A stretch of DNA of 5,347 bases from an uncultured Treponema sp. (GCA_937892225.1 CALAUH010000019.1:1-5347), one strand, 5' to 3'. Numbered from the stretch's first letter, positions 1 through 5,286 are shown. Translations and numbers: made by a program. The notes: generated by a model not told the origin, from the letters alone.

Positions 1-887
1 CTATCCTCGTAGTATCTGCTCCAGATTCAGTTATGCCTCAGACACGTGAACACTTATTGCTCGCTCGTCAGGTAGGTGTACCAAAGATCATCGTATTCTT
101 AAACAAAGTTGATATGCTCGACGGCGATGAAGAAATGTTAATGCTCGTTGAAGAAGAAGTAAAAGATACTCTTAAAGAATATGGTTTCTCTGAAGAAACA
201 CCAATCATTAAGGGTTCTGCATTCAAAGCTTTAAACGAAGCTTCTGATCCAGCTAACACAGCTTGTATTGATGAATTATTAAACGCTATGGATACATGGT
301 TCGATGATCCAGTTCGTGATGATCAGAAACCATTCTTGATGCCAATTGAAGACATCTTCACAATTTCAGGACGTGGTACTGTAGTAACAGGTAAGATCGA
401 ACGTGGTGTTGTAAATATGAACGACCCAGTACAGATCGTAGGTATCCGCCCAACAGCTGATACAACTGTAACAGGTATCGAAATGTTCCAGAAGACTCTT
501 GATCAGGGTATGGCTGGTGATAACGTTGGTATCCTCCTCCGTGGTATTGAAAAGAAAGACGTTGTACGTGGACAGGTTTTGGCTAAGCCAGCATCTATCA
601 CACCACATACAAAGTTCGAAGCTCAGCTTTACGTTCTTTCAAAGGAAGAAGGTGGACGTCACTCTCCATTCTTCTCTGGATATCGCCCACAGTTCTACTT
701 CAGAACTACAGATATTACAGGAACTATCGATCTCGAAGCTGGTACAGACATGGTTAAACCAGGCGACAATGCTAAAGTTATCGGTACTTTAATTCACCCA
801 ATCGCTATGGATGAAGGTCTTAAACTTGCTATCCGTGAAGGCGGTCACACAATCGCTTCTGGTCAGGTTGTAAAAATTATTGAATAG
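1..887 (+). CDS. tuf: Elongation factor Tu, 5'-truncated by window edge
   Basis: EF-Tu is the cytoplasmic GTPase that brings aminoacyl-tRNA to the ribosomal A site. The frame is open from base 3 (ILVVSAPDSVMPQTREH...), so the ATG at 33 is an internal Met and not the start. About 294 residues are visible, and alignment to E. coli EF-Tu puts the first visible residue near position 102, so about 100 N-terminal residues (P-loop, switch I, DCPGH) lie outside the window. Visible parts are the NKVD guanine-specificity motif (bases 102-113), the GSAFKAL G5 region, the domain 2 start (KPFLMPIEDIFTISGRGTVVTG) and the domain 3 signature GGRHSPFF..GYRPQFYFRTTD. The Ala equivalent to E. coli A375, an elfamycin site, is kept. 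Near the C-terminus a His (846-848) sits where E. coli has Arg381. The gene directly precedes rpsJ, separated by a terminator-like hairpin. Identification is certain; a Treponema-type origin is inferred. Confidence 0.98.
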   Translation, partial: ILVVSAPDSVMPQTREHLLLARQVGVPKIIVFLNKVDMLDGDEEMLMLVEEEVKDTLKEYGFSEETPIIKGSAFKALNEASDPANTACIDELLNAMDTWFDDPVRDDQKPFLMPIEDIFTISGRGTVVTGKIERGVVNMNDPVQIVGIRPTADTTVTGIEMFQKTLDQGMAGDNVGILLRGIEKKDVVRGQVLAKPASITPHTKFEAQLYVLSKEEGGRHSPFFSGYRPQFYFRTTDITGTIDLEAGTDMVKPGDNAKVIGTLIHPIAMDEGLKLAIREGGHTIASGQVVKIIE

Positions 888-894
888 TTAATAG

Positions 895-945
895 TTTTTC
901 AAACAAAAGGGCTGAGATTAAAATCAGTCCTTTTGTGTTGAAAAA
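895..945 (+). terminator. Terminator-like hairpin between tuf and rpsJ
   Basis: Bases 903-915 (ACAAAAGGGCTGA) pair with 924-936 (TCAGTCCTTTTGT) in a 13-bp stem with one G-T pair and an 8-base loop. If G937 is bulged, bases 895-902 (TTTTTCAA) pair with 938-945 (TTGAAAAA), giving 21 pairs in all. The core GGGCTGA/TCAGTCC followed by TTTTGTGTT has the form of an intrinsic terminator, and the A-tract on the left arm makes it potentially bidirectional. It ends right at the rpsJ Shine-Dalgarno sequence, so no room remains for a promoter between it and rpsJ. It may therefore be a partial terminator or attenuator that lowers S10-operon expression relative to tuf, or an RNA processing site. Confidence 0.65.
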
Positions 946-959
946 GGAGTTAAATTAAA

Positions 960-1268
960 ATGGCTAATGGAAAAATTCGTGTCAGACTTCGTGCATTTGA
1001 TGTAGAACTGATCGACCAGAGTGCTAAAGCCATCGTGCAGACAGTACAGAAGGCTGGGGCAAAGGTTTCAGGACCAATCCCTCTTCCAACAAAAATTAAT
1101 AAGATAACAGTTTTGCGCTCACCACACGTAAATAAAAAATCACGTGAACAGTTTGAAATGCGCACTCATAAACGCCTTATTGATATTATGAATCCATCTC
1201 AGGATGTTATGGATTCTTTAATGAAGCTTGAGCTTCCTGCCGGTGTAGACGTAGTTATTACACAGTAG
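960..1268 (+). CDS. rpsJ: 30S ribosomal protein S10 (NusE)
   Basis: S10 is a 30S head protein. In E. coli it also acts as NusE, pairing with NusB in transcription antitermination. The 102-residue product matches the family length (E. coli 103). It has the N-terminal KIRVRLRAFD strand, GAKVSGPIPLPTK, and the extended loop SPHVNKKSREQFEMRTHKRLIDI that reaches into the head near the A site. Val57 in this loop, a position linked to tetracycline-class susceptibility in other bacteria, is the common residue. The ATG at 960 is preceded by AAGGAG (944-949) with a 10-base spacer. That Shine-Dalgarno sequence abuts the long hairpin after tuf, whose outer stem uses two of its bases. Expression probably depends on read-through from tuf or on a promoter within the tuf end. 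The following gene is unusually distant (192 bp). Confidence 0.98.
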   Translation: MANGKIRVRLRAFDVELIDQSAKAIVQTVQKAGAKVSGPIPLPTKINKITVLRSPHVNKKSREQFEMRTHKRLIDIMNPSQDVMDSLMKLELPAGVDVVITQ

Positions 1269-1288
1269 TAATTACATAGTAGTGCAAA

Positions 1289-1322
1289 ATCCCTTTTACA
1301 GGGATATCCCTTTTATAGGGGT
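1289..1322 (+). repeat. Two tandem 17-nt hairpin units
   Basis: Unit 1 (1289-1305) is ATCCCTTTTACAGGGAT and unit 2 (1306-1322) is ATCCCTTTTATAGGGGT. They abut exactly and agree at 15 of 17 positions. Each folds by itself: ATCCCT pairs with AGGGAT or AGGGGT around a 5-base loop. One difference lies in the loop. The other changes a T-A pair to T-G, so both stems survive. Their junction also forms a 12-base palindrome (AGGGATATCCCT, 1300-1311), so the two units could alternatively pair with each other. Confidence 0.75.
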
Positions 1323-1368
1323 GCTCTTTAGAGCAAAAACCTTCGGGTAAAATGAGCAGAAATGCTCA
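1322..1368 (+). promoter_or_regulatory. Hairpin cluster with alternative pairing arms
   Basis: TGCTC (1322-1326) pairs with GAGCA (1331-1335) around TTTA. TGAGCA (1353-1358) pairs with TGCTCA (1363-1368) around GAAA, a GNRA-type tetraloop. Between them ACC-TTCG-GGT (1339-1348) is a short stem capped by a UUCG tetraloop closed by C-G. The 5-base arms TGCTC and GAGCA each occur twice, so 1322-1326 can instead pair with 1354-1358, or 1331-1335 with 1363-1367. These alternatives exclude the simple hairpins, the kind of arrangement seen in RNA switches. GNRA and UNCG loops suggest selected RNA structure rather than chance. First base overlaps the preceding repeat unit. Confidence 0.5.
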
Positions 1369-1377
1369 AAAAAATAA

Positions 1378-1464
1378 ATGGTACGGTCCCTCTGGATTTG
1401 GGATGGCGGCCTAATAAAAAAAAGTTTTGTTATTTCAAAACTTTATAGGAGAATATCAGAATGA
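1378..1464 (+). other. Possible 28-codon upstream reading frame
   Basis: An ATG at 1378 opens a frame (MVRSLWIWDGG..., ending ...YRRISE) of 28 codons. Its TGA stop (1462-1464) overlaps the rplC ATG (1461-1463) as ATGA, a typical translational-coupling arrangement. Against it, no Shine-Dalgarno sequence precedes the ATG, the upstream bases are A-rich with a TAA immediately before it, and the codons include CGG, CTA and AGG, unlike the neighbouring ribosomal genes. No known leader peptide is recognised. It may be a chance frame over the structured RNA. Confidence 0.15.
1421..1444 (+). promoter_or_regulatory. 9-bp hairpin next to the rplC ribosome-binding site
   Basis: AAAGTTTTG (1421-1429) and CAAAACTTT (1436-1444) are perfect inverted repeats around a 6-base TTATTT loop. 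The stem ends two bases before TAGGAG (1446-1451). It does not itself cover the Shine-Dalgarno sequence, so when formed it may keep the site exposed or act as a stacking or protein-binding element. The stem is A/T-rich, with two G-C pairs, so stability is modest. Confidence 0.5.
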
Positions 1465-2081
1465 AAGGTCTGATTGCAAAAAAAGTTGGCATGACACAGA
1501 TATTCGATGAAAGCGGTAATCTGACACCAGTAACCGTAATCCAGGTCGAGCCTAATGTTGTCGTTGCTAAAAAAACAAAGGAAAATTGCGGTTATGATGC
1601 AGTTGTTCTTGGTTTAGATGATATGAAAGCTTCTAAAGCAAACAAAGCATATGCCGGACAATTCCCAGAAAACATCACTCCAAAGCGTCACTTGAAAGAG
1701 TTCCGCAATTACGAAAAAGAAGTAAATATTGGAGATGTTGTTGGTCTTGAACTCTTTGAAGGTACACGTTTCTTGGACGTTACTGCAACTTCAAAAGGTA
1801 AAGGTTTCCAGGGTGTTATGAAGAGATGGGGATTCCATGGTGGACGTGCTTCACATGGTTCTAAATTCCATCGTGAGCCAGGTGGTACAGGAGAATGTAC
1901 TACACCAGGACACAGCTTTAAAAATATTAAGCTTCCTGGACATATGGGAAACAAAAGAATTACTGTACAGAATTTGAAGATCGTTAAAGTTGATCCAGAA
2001 CTCAAAGTAATTATGGTTCGTGGTGCTGTTCCTGGAAATAAGGACTGTACTCTCATCGTTAAGTCCGCAGTAAAGAAATAA
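1461..2081 (+). CDS. rplC: 50S ribosomal protein L3
   Basis: L3 is an early-assembly 50S protein that binds near the 3' end of 23S rRNA and sends a long loop towards the peptidyl-transferase centre. The 206-residue product is close to E. coli's 209. It shows the N-terminal MKGLIAKKVGMTQIF, then SKGKGFQGVMKRWGFHGG and SHGSKFHREPGG, followed by LPGHMGNKRITVQNL and the C-terminal RGAVPG. In the loop, GECTTPG aligns with E. coli GQNQTPG, so Gln150, the residue methylated by PrmB in E. coli, is Thr147 here (1899-1901). The ATG at 1461 has TAGGAG (1446-1451) with a 9-base spacer. It is the first gene after the 192-base structured gap and is followed after 11 bases by rplD. Two runs of seven A (1478-1484 and 1569-1575) encode Lys-Lys and do not break the frame. 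Confidence 0.98.
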   Translation: MKGLIAKKVGMTQIFDESGNLTPVTVIQVEPNVVVAKKTKENCGYDAVVLGLDDMKASKANKAYAGQFPENITPKRHLKEFRNYEKEVNIGDVVGLELFEGTRFLDVTATSKGKGFQGVMKRWGFHGGRASHGSKFHREPGGTGECTTPGHSFKNIKLPGHMGNKRITVQNLKIVKVDPELKVIMVRGAVPGNKDCTLIVKSAVKK

Positions 2082-2092
2082 GGAGATAGAAT

Positions 2093-2731
2093 ATGGAAAA
2101 GAAAGTATATTCAACTTCTGGAAAAGAACTGCGTACAATCACACTTGATGATAAAGTATTCGGTCTTCCAGTAAATGATGATGTAATCTATTATGCTATA
2201 ACAAATGAATTAGCAAATAAACGTGTTGGAACTGCCTGCACAAAAACTCGTTCTGAAGTTCATGGTTCAAATAACAAACCATATAAACAGAAGGGTACAG
2301 GTAATGCACGTCGTGGTGATAAAAAATCTCCAATAACAGTTGGTGGTGGTACAATTTTTGGACCAAAACCAAGAGATTTCAGCTACTCAATTCCTAAAAA
2401 GGAAAAGAGACTTGCAATGAAAACAATCTTGAGTTCACATGCTCAGGGTGACAGACTCGTTGTAGTTGAAGATTTTACAATTGAAAGCGGTAAAACAAAA
2501 GATTTAGTTAAAATTCTTAACAATTTTGCTAAAGATGAAAGAACCGTATTAATCTTAAAAGATGATGATGAAAAAATTAAACAGGCAGGAAGAAATATTC
2601 CTAACCTTACATTCCTTTCATACAATCGTCTTAATGCACATGACTTGTATTACGGAAGAAAGGTTGTTGTACTTGAAAGTGCAGTAACAAATCTTTCTAA
2701 GTTCTATGCAGAAGATAAGGAGGCTAAATAA
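2093..2731 (+). CDS. rplD: 50S ribosomal protein L4
   Basis: L4 binds 23S rRNA domain I, and its central loop helps form the constriction of the peptide exit tunnel. In E. coli it is also the repressor of the S10 operon, acting on the leader before rpsJ. The 212-residue product is slightly longer than E. coli's 201. The tunnel loop is clear at about residues 50-90: KTRSEVHGSNNKPYKQKGTG, then ARRGDKKSPITVGGGTIFGP. Lys67 aligns with E. coli Lys63, a macrolide-resistance position, and is the common residue. The globular part follows (AMKTILSSHAQGDRLVVVEDF). AAGGAG (2080-2085) overlaps the rplC stop and lies 7 bases before the ATG. The stop overlaps the rplW ATG by one base. If this species keeps L4 autoregulation, the structured gap before rplC is a plausible target, which is inference only. 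Confidence 0.97.
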   Translation: MEKKVYSTSGKELRTITLDDKVFGLPVNDDVIYYAITNELANKRVGTACTKTRSEVHGSNNKPYKQKGTGNARRGDKKSPITVGGGTIFGPKPRDFSYSIPKKEKRLAMKTILSSHAQGDRLVVVEDFTIESGKTKDLVKILNNFAKDERTVLILKDDDEKIKQAGRNIPNLTFLSYNRLNAHDLYYGRKVVVLESAVTNLSKFYAEDKEAK

Positions 2732-3015
2732 TGAATTACACAGATATTCTTATTAAGCCTGTTGTTTCAGAAAAAGCAACTGCTTTACGTGAACAGAATA
2801 AATATGTTTTTATCGTTCAGCCAGATGCTACAAAAACTCAGATTAAAGAAGCAGTAACTCGCTTGTTTAAAGTAAAAGTAGTTGATTGCACAACAATGAA
2901 TGTGCTTGGAAAAATGAAACGACTTCGTGGAAAACCTGGTCGTACAGCTTCGTATAAAAAAGCTATCGTTCGTCTTGCAGAAGGCGAAACAATCGCAGCT
3001 TTCGAAGGTGTTTGA
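2731..3015 (+). CDS. rplW: 50S ribosomal protein L23
   Basis: L23 sits at the exit of the peptide tunnel and is the docking site for trigger factor and the signal recognition particle. The 94-residue product is a little shorter than E. coli's 100. It has the KPVVSEKA motif near the N-terminus; Glu14 aligns with E. coli Glu18, which contacts trigger factor. It then has KYVFIVQPDATKTQIKEAV, FKVKVVD and the basic loop KMKRLRGKPGR, followed by YKKAIVRLAEG. The start codon shares its A with the rplD stop (TAATG). A perfect AAGGAGG (2717-2723) inside rplD lies 7 bases upstream. This arrangement implies translational coupling of L23 to L4. Nothing is truncated or unusual. Confidence 0.97.
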   Translation: MNYTDILIKPVVSEKATALREQNKYVFIVQPDATKTQIKEAVTRLFKVKVVDCTTMNVLGKMKRLRGKPGRTASYKKAIVRLAEGETIAAFEGV

Positions 3016-3040
3016 TTTAGGTAAATTAAGGGGATAAAAA

Positions 3041-3865
3041 ATGGCTCTTAAAGTATTTAAGCCTATGACACCAGGTACACGTGGACGTGTAGATTTGTGT
3101 CGTAATGAACTGACAACTGATAGACCCGAGAAAACATTAGTGTCAGGTAAAAAGTCTCATGCAGGACGCGGAGCTGGTGGTCGTATTTCTGTACGTCATC
3201 AGGGTGGCGGACATAAGAGACGCTATCGTGATATAGATTTTAAACGTGATAAGCACGGAATTCCTGGAACAGTTAAAACAATTGAATATGATCCAAACAG
3301 AAGTGCTAACATCGCTTTAGTTTATTATGCCGATGGTGATAAAAGATATATTATTGCACCAAAAGGTTTACAGGTAGGACAGAAAATTATGTCTGGTGAT
3401 AATGCAGTTCCAACAGTTGGAAATGCACTTCCACTTAACAAAATACCTGTAGGTTTTACAATTCATAACATTGAATTGACACTTGGTCAGGGTGGACAGT
3501 TAGTTCGTTCTGCTGGTGCTAGTGCTATGATTGCAGGTTCTGAAGGCGATTACGTAATCGTTCGCTTGCCTTCAAGTGAAATGAGAAAGATCAATGGTAA
3601 ATGCTATGCAACAATCGGTGTTGTAGGAAACGAAGAACACATGAATGTTAAGCTTGGTAAAGCTGGTCACAGAAGATGGATGGGTGTTCGCCCAACTGTT
3701 CGTGGTATGGCTATGAACCCTGTTGATCATCCACTTGGTGGTGGTGAAGGTGCTGGTAAAGGACGCAATCCTGTTACTCCTTGGGGACAGCCTTGTAAAG
3801 GTTACCAGACTCGTAACAAGAGAAAGACAACTAGCAAATTTATTGTTAGCCGTCGTAAGAAATAG
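3041..3865 (+). CDS. rplB: 50S ribosomal protein L2
   Basis: L2 is a core 50S protein needed for subunit association and for a functional peptidyl-transferase centre. The 274-residue product matches the family (E. coli 273). It starts with MALKVFKPMTPGTRGR and continues with the N-terminal RNA-binding region around SHAGRGAGGRISVRHQGGGHKRRYR and an OB-fold to about residue 125. An SH3-like domain to about 200 comes next, then the conserved extension RRWMGVRPTVRGMAMNPVDHP. His230 (E. coli His229 in mature numbering), important for activity in E. coli, is present. The following HPHGGGEG pattern reads HPLGGGEG here, with Leu232 in place of the second His. Near the C-terminus lie NPVTPWGQPCKGYQTRNK and FIVSRRKK. 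The ribosome-binding site AAGGGG (3028-3033) departs from AAGGAG by one base and is 7 bases from the ATG. Confidence 0.98.
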   Translation: MALKVFKPMTPGTRGRVDLCRNELTTDRPEKTLVSGKKSHAGRGAGGRISVRHQGGGHKRRYRDIDFKRDKHGIPGTVKTIEYDPNRSANIALVYYADGDKRYIIAPKGLQVGQKIMSGDNAVPTVGNALPLNKIPVGFTIHNIELTLGQGGQLVRSAGASAMIAGSEGDYVIVRLPSSEMRKINGKCYATIGVVGNEEHMNVKLGKAGHRRWMGVRPTVRGMAMNPVDHPLGGGEGAGKGRNPVTPWGQPCKGYQTRNKRKTTSKFIVSRRKK

Positions 3866-3882
3866 TTGGCGAGGAGATAATC

Positions 3883-4164
3883 GTGTCAAGATCTGTTAAA
3901 AAAGGACCTTTTGTAGAAAAATCACTTTACAAAAAGGTTCAGGCAATGAATAAAGAAGCAGACAAGAAAATGATTAAAACATATTCTCGCTGCTCAACAA
4001 TCATCCCAGAAATGGTAGGTAATACTATTTCTGTGTATAATGGTAAATCATGGATTCCTGTATATATTACAGAAAACTTGGTTGGTCACAAGCTTGGTGA
4101 ATTTGCACCAACTCGTACTTTCCATGGCCATGGTGGTTCAGACAAAACAGCCGGAAAGGCTTAA
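3883..4164 (+). CDS. rpsS: 30S ribosomal protein S19
   Basis: S19 lies in the 30S head, pairs with S13 and takes part in contacts with the large subunit and A-site tRNA. The 93-residue product is close to E. coli's 92. It has the signature MSRSVKKGPFV, then TYSRCSTIIPEMVGNTISVYNGK and the highly conserved VGHKLGEFAPTRTF.GHGG. The start is GTG at 3883, supported by GAGGAG (3871-3876) six bases upstream and by agreement of the N-terminus with the family. It follows rplB after 17 bases and precedes the rplV ATG by 15. A potential hairpin near the start of the coding sequence (3904-3940) is described in the findings. Confidence 0.97.
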   Translation: MSRSVKKGPFVEKSLYKKVQAMNKEADKKMIKTYSRCSTIIPEMVGNTISVYNGKSWIPVYITENLVGHKLGEFAPTRTFHGHGGSDKTAGKA

Positions 4165-4168
4165 TCAT

Positions 4169-4173
4169 AGGTG
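4169..4173 (+). promoter_or_regulatory. Ribosome-binding site that fixes the rplV start
   Basis: AGGTG (4169-4173) matches the complement of the 16S rRNA 3' end (the AGGTG of GGAGGTGA) and stands six bases before ATG 4180. A GTG at 4171 is in frame with rplV, but it falls inside this site and would add MDI before the family-typical start. The ATG at 4180 is therefore the better start. Confidence 0.75.
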
Positions 4174-4179
4174 GATATT

Positions 4180-4536
4180 ATGGCTGAGAAAAAAGGTTAT
4201 GTAGCCACTACAAAATTCCTTATTGCATCACCAACTAAGGTTCGTCCAGTTGCTAATGTAATTAAACAGAAGTCTTATTCAGAAGCTATGGCTATTCTTG
4301 CTAATATGCCACAGAAAGGTGCAGAATTGATTAGTTCAACATTAAAATCTGCTGCTAGCAATGCACTTAATTTGAATAGTAAATTAGATGAAGATATGCT
4401 TTACGTTAAAGAAATCAGAGTAGACGAAGGTCCAAGACTTAAGAGAGTTTGGTTCCGTGCACGTGGTCGTGCAGATCAGCTCTTAAAACGTATGTGTCAT
4501 ATTACCGTCATCGTTGACGAGAAGGCGGGGGAATAA
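4180..4536 (+). CDS. rplV: 50S ribosomal protein L22
   Basis: L22 binds 23S rRNA and extends a beta-hairpin along the exit tunnel to the constriction it forms with L4. The product is 118 residues (E. coli 110). It shows the helical region SPTKVRPVANVIKQKSYSEAMAIL, then AASNALNLN and the hairpin from GPRLKR (84-89) through RARGRADQLLKRMCHITVIV. The LKR stretch that aligns with E. coli Met82-Lys83-Arg84, whose deletion gives macrolide resistance there, is intact. The usual Met-Pro before RAxGRA is Trp-Phe here, with Phe92 at the E. coli Pro87 position. ATG 4180 is chosen over the in-frame GTG at 4171, which lies within the ribosome-binding site. The gene ends three bases before rpsC. Confidence 0.97.
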   Translation: MAEKKGYVATTKFLIASPTKVRPVANVIKQKSYSEAMAILANMPQKGAELISSTLKSAASNALNLNSKLDEDMLYVKEIRVDEGPRLKRVWFRARGRADQLLKRMCHITVIVDEKAGE

Positions 4537-4539
4537 AAA

Positions 4540-5283
4540 GTGGGACAGAAAGTTAATCCTATTGGTTTACGCTTAGGTGTAAACAAGACATGGCAGTCAC
4601 GTTGGTATGCAGATCCACGTGAATATGCAGATTTAGTTCTTGAAGATATTAAAATCAGAAAATTAGTTTCTGAACTTCCAGAATGTAAAAATGCAGATAT
4701 AGCTGAAATTGAAATTGTACGCCATCCACAGCGCGTTACAATTGTAATTCACACAGCTCGCCCAGGTGTTATTATTGGTGTTAAAGGTGCATCTATCGAA
4801 AAGATAAGTGCTGATATCCAGAAACAGTTGACAAAGAAAGTTCAGATTAAGATTAAAGAAATTAAACGTGCAGATTTAAATGCAACTTTAATCGCTCAGA
4901 ACATTGGTCGTCAGCTTGCTGGCCGTGGTTCATTCCGTAAAGCTATGAAACAGGCAGTTAGCAATGCAATGCGTGCAGGTGCTCAAGGTATAAAAGTTCG
5001 TCTTAGTGGTCGTCTTGGCGGAGCAGATATGTCTCGTACAGAAGAACACAAAGAAGGTCGTGTACCACTTCATACACTTCGTGCTGATATTGACTATGGA
5101 ACATACGCAGCTCCTACAACATACGGTAAAATCGGTGTTAAAGTATGGGTATACAATGGTATGAACTATGGTATAGATCATAATGAAGATGCTGGTCAGC
5201 TTGTTAAGAAGCCAAGACGTACATCACGTCAGGCTGCTGAAAAGACTGATGGTGCTGAACCTGCTAAAAAGGCAAGGAGTTAG
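4540..5283 (+). CDS. rpsC: 30S ribosomal protein S3
   Basis: S3 surrounds the mRNA entry channel of the 30S subunit with S4 and S5. The 247-residue product is somewhat longer than E. coli's 233. It begins with the hallmark MGQKVNPIGLRLG. A KH domain follows with ARPGVIIGVKG (GxxG at residues 80-83). The C-terminal domain includes GSFRKAMKQAVSNAMR, in which Arg133, Lys134 and Lys137 align with E. coli Arg131, Arg132 and Lys135, linked to helicase activity. SGRLGGADMSRTE and EGRVPLHTLRADIDYG come next. The last 25 or so residues are a basic, low-complexity tail. The GTG start at 4540 is only three bases after the rplV stop, and the family N-terminus confirms it. The likely ribosome-binding site is AAGGCGG (4522-4528), one mismatch from AAGGAGG, inside rplV. 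Confidence 0.98.
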   Translation: MGQKVNPIGLRLGVNKTWQSRWYADPREYADLVLEDIKIRKLVSELPECKNADIAEIEIVRHPQRVTIVIHTARPGVIIGVKGASIEKISADIQKQLTKKVQIKIKEIKRADLNATLIAQNIGRQLAGRGSFRKAMKQAVSNAMRAGAQGIKVRLSGRLGGADMSRTEEHKEGRVPLHTLRADIDYGTYAAPTTYGKIGVKVWVYNGMNYGIDHNEDAGQLVKKPRRTSRQAAEKTDGAEPAKKARS

Positions 5284-5286
5284 TAT

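Larger units (their letters stand above)
1269..1460 (+). promoter_or_regulatory. Candidate structured leader upstream of rplC
   Basis: This 192-base gap lies inside an operon whose later gaps are at most 25 bases. Local hairpins readable by eye are 1289-1305, 1306-1322, 1322-1335, 1339-1348 (ACC-TTCG-GGT), 1353-1368, 1386-1404 (weak, GTCCC/GGGAT) and 1421-1444. They run almost end to end up to the rplC ribosome-binding site (TAGGAG, 1446-1451). I found no convincing -35/-10 pair: TAAAAT at 1348-1353 resembles a -10, but no -35 stands 16-18 bases upstream. No hairpin is followed by a clear T-run on the + strand, so a simple terminator is unlikely. Density of structure suggests a cis-acting RNA element for rplC and the genes behind it. 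Autoregulation by L3, L4 or another r-protein is possible but untested, and a dispersed repeat or processing site is the alternative. Confidence 0.5.

Noticed and set aside
33..35. ATG 33 as the start of tuf
   Set aside because: The frame is open upstream to the window edge and encodes EF-Tu residues there (ILVVSAPDSV), so this is an internal Met.
868..893. Promoter at the tuf end (TTGTAA with TTAATA)
   Set aside because: The spacer is about 14 bases and the match is weak, so it is not supported.
1295..1353. Promoter before rplC (TTTACA 1295-1300, TAAAAT 1348-1353)
   Set aside because: TTTACA with TATAGG has only a 13-base spacer, and TAAAAT has no acceptable -35 at 16-18 bases.
1353..1380. 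Hairpin 1353-1368 as a transcription terminator
   Set aside because: It is followed by an A-run, not a T-run, on the + strand.
1403..1414. Three-codon ATG-GCG-GCC-TAA mini frame
   Set aside because: Too short to assess, with no clear ribosome-binding site.
1478..1575. Runs of seven A in rplC as frameshift sites
   Set aside because: Both encode Lys-Lys in a normal full-length L3, and no alternative product or stimulatory structure is evident.
1709..2138. Minus-strand open frames over rplC, and similar ones over tuf, rplB and rpsC
   Set aside because: They are antisense to conserved genes and have no family resemblance, so they are shadows of the real genes.
4171..4182. GTG 4171 as the start of rplV
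   Set aside because: It lies within the AGGTG ribosome-binding site, and ATG 4180 gives a family-typical N-terminus with good spacing.
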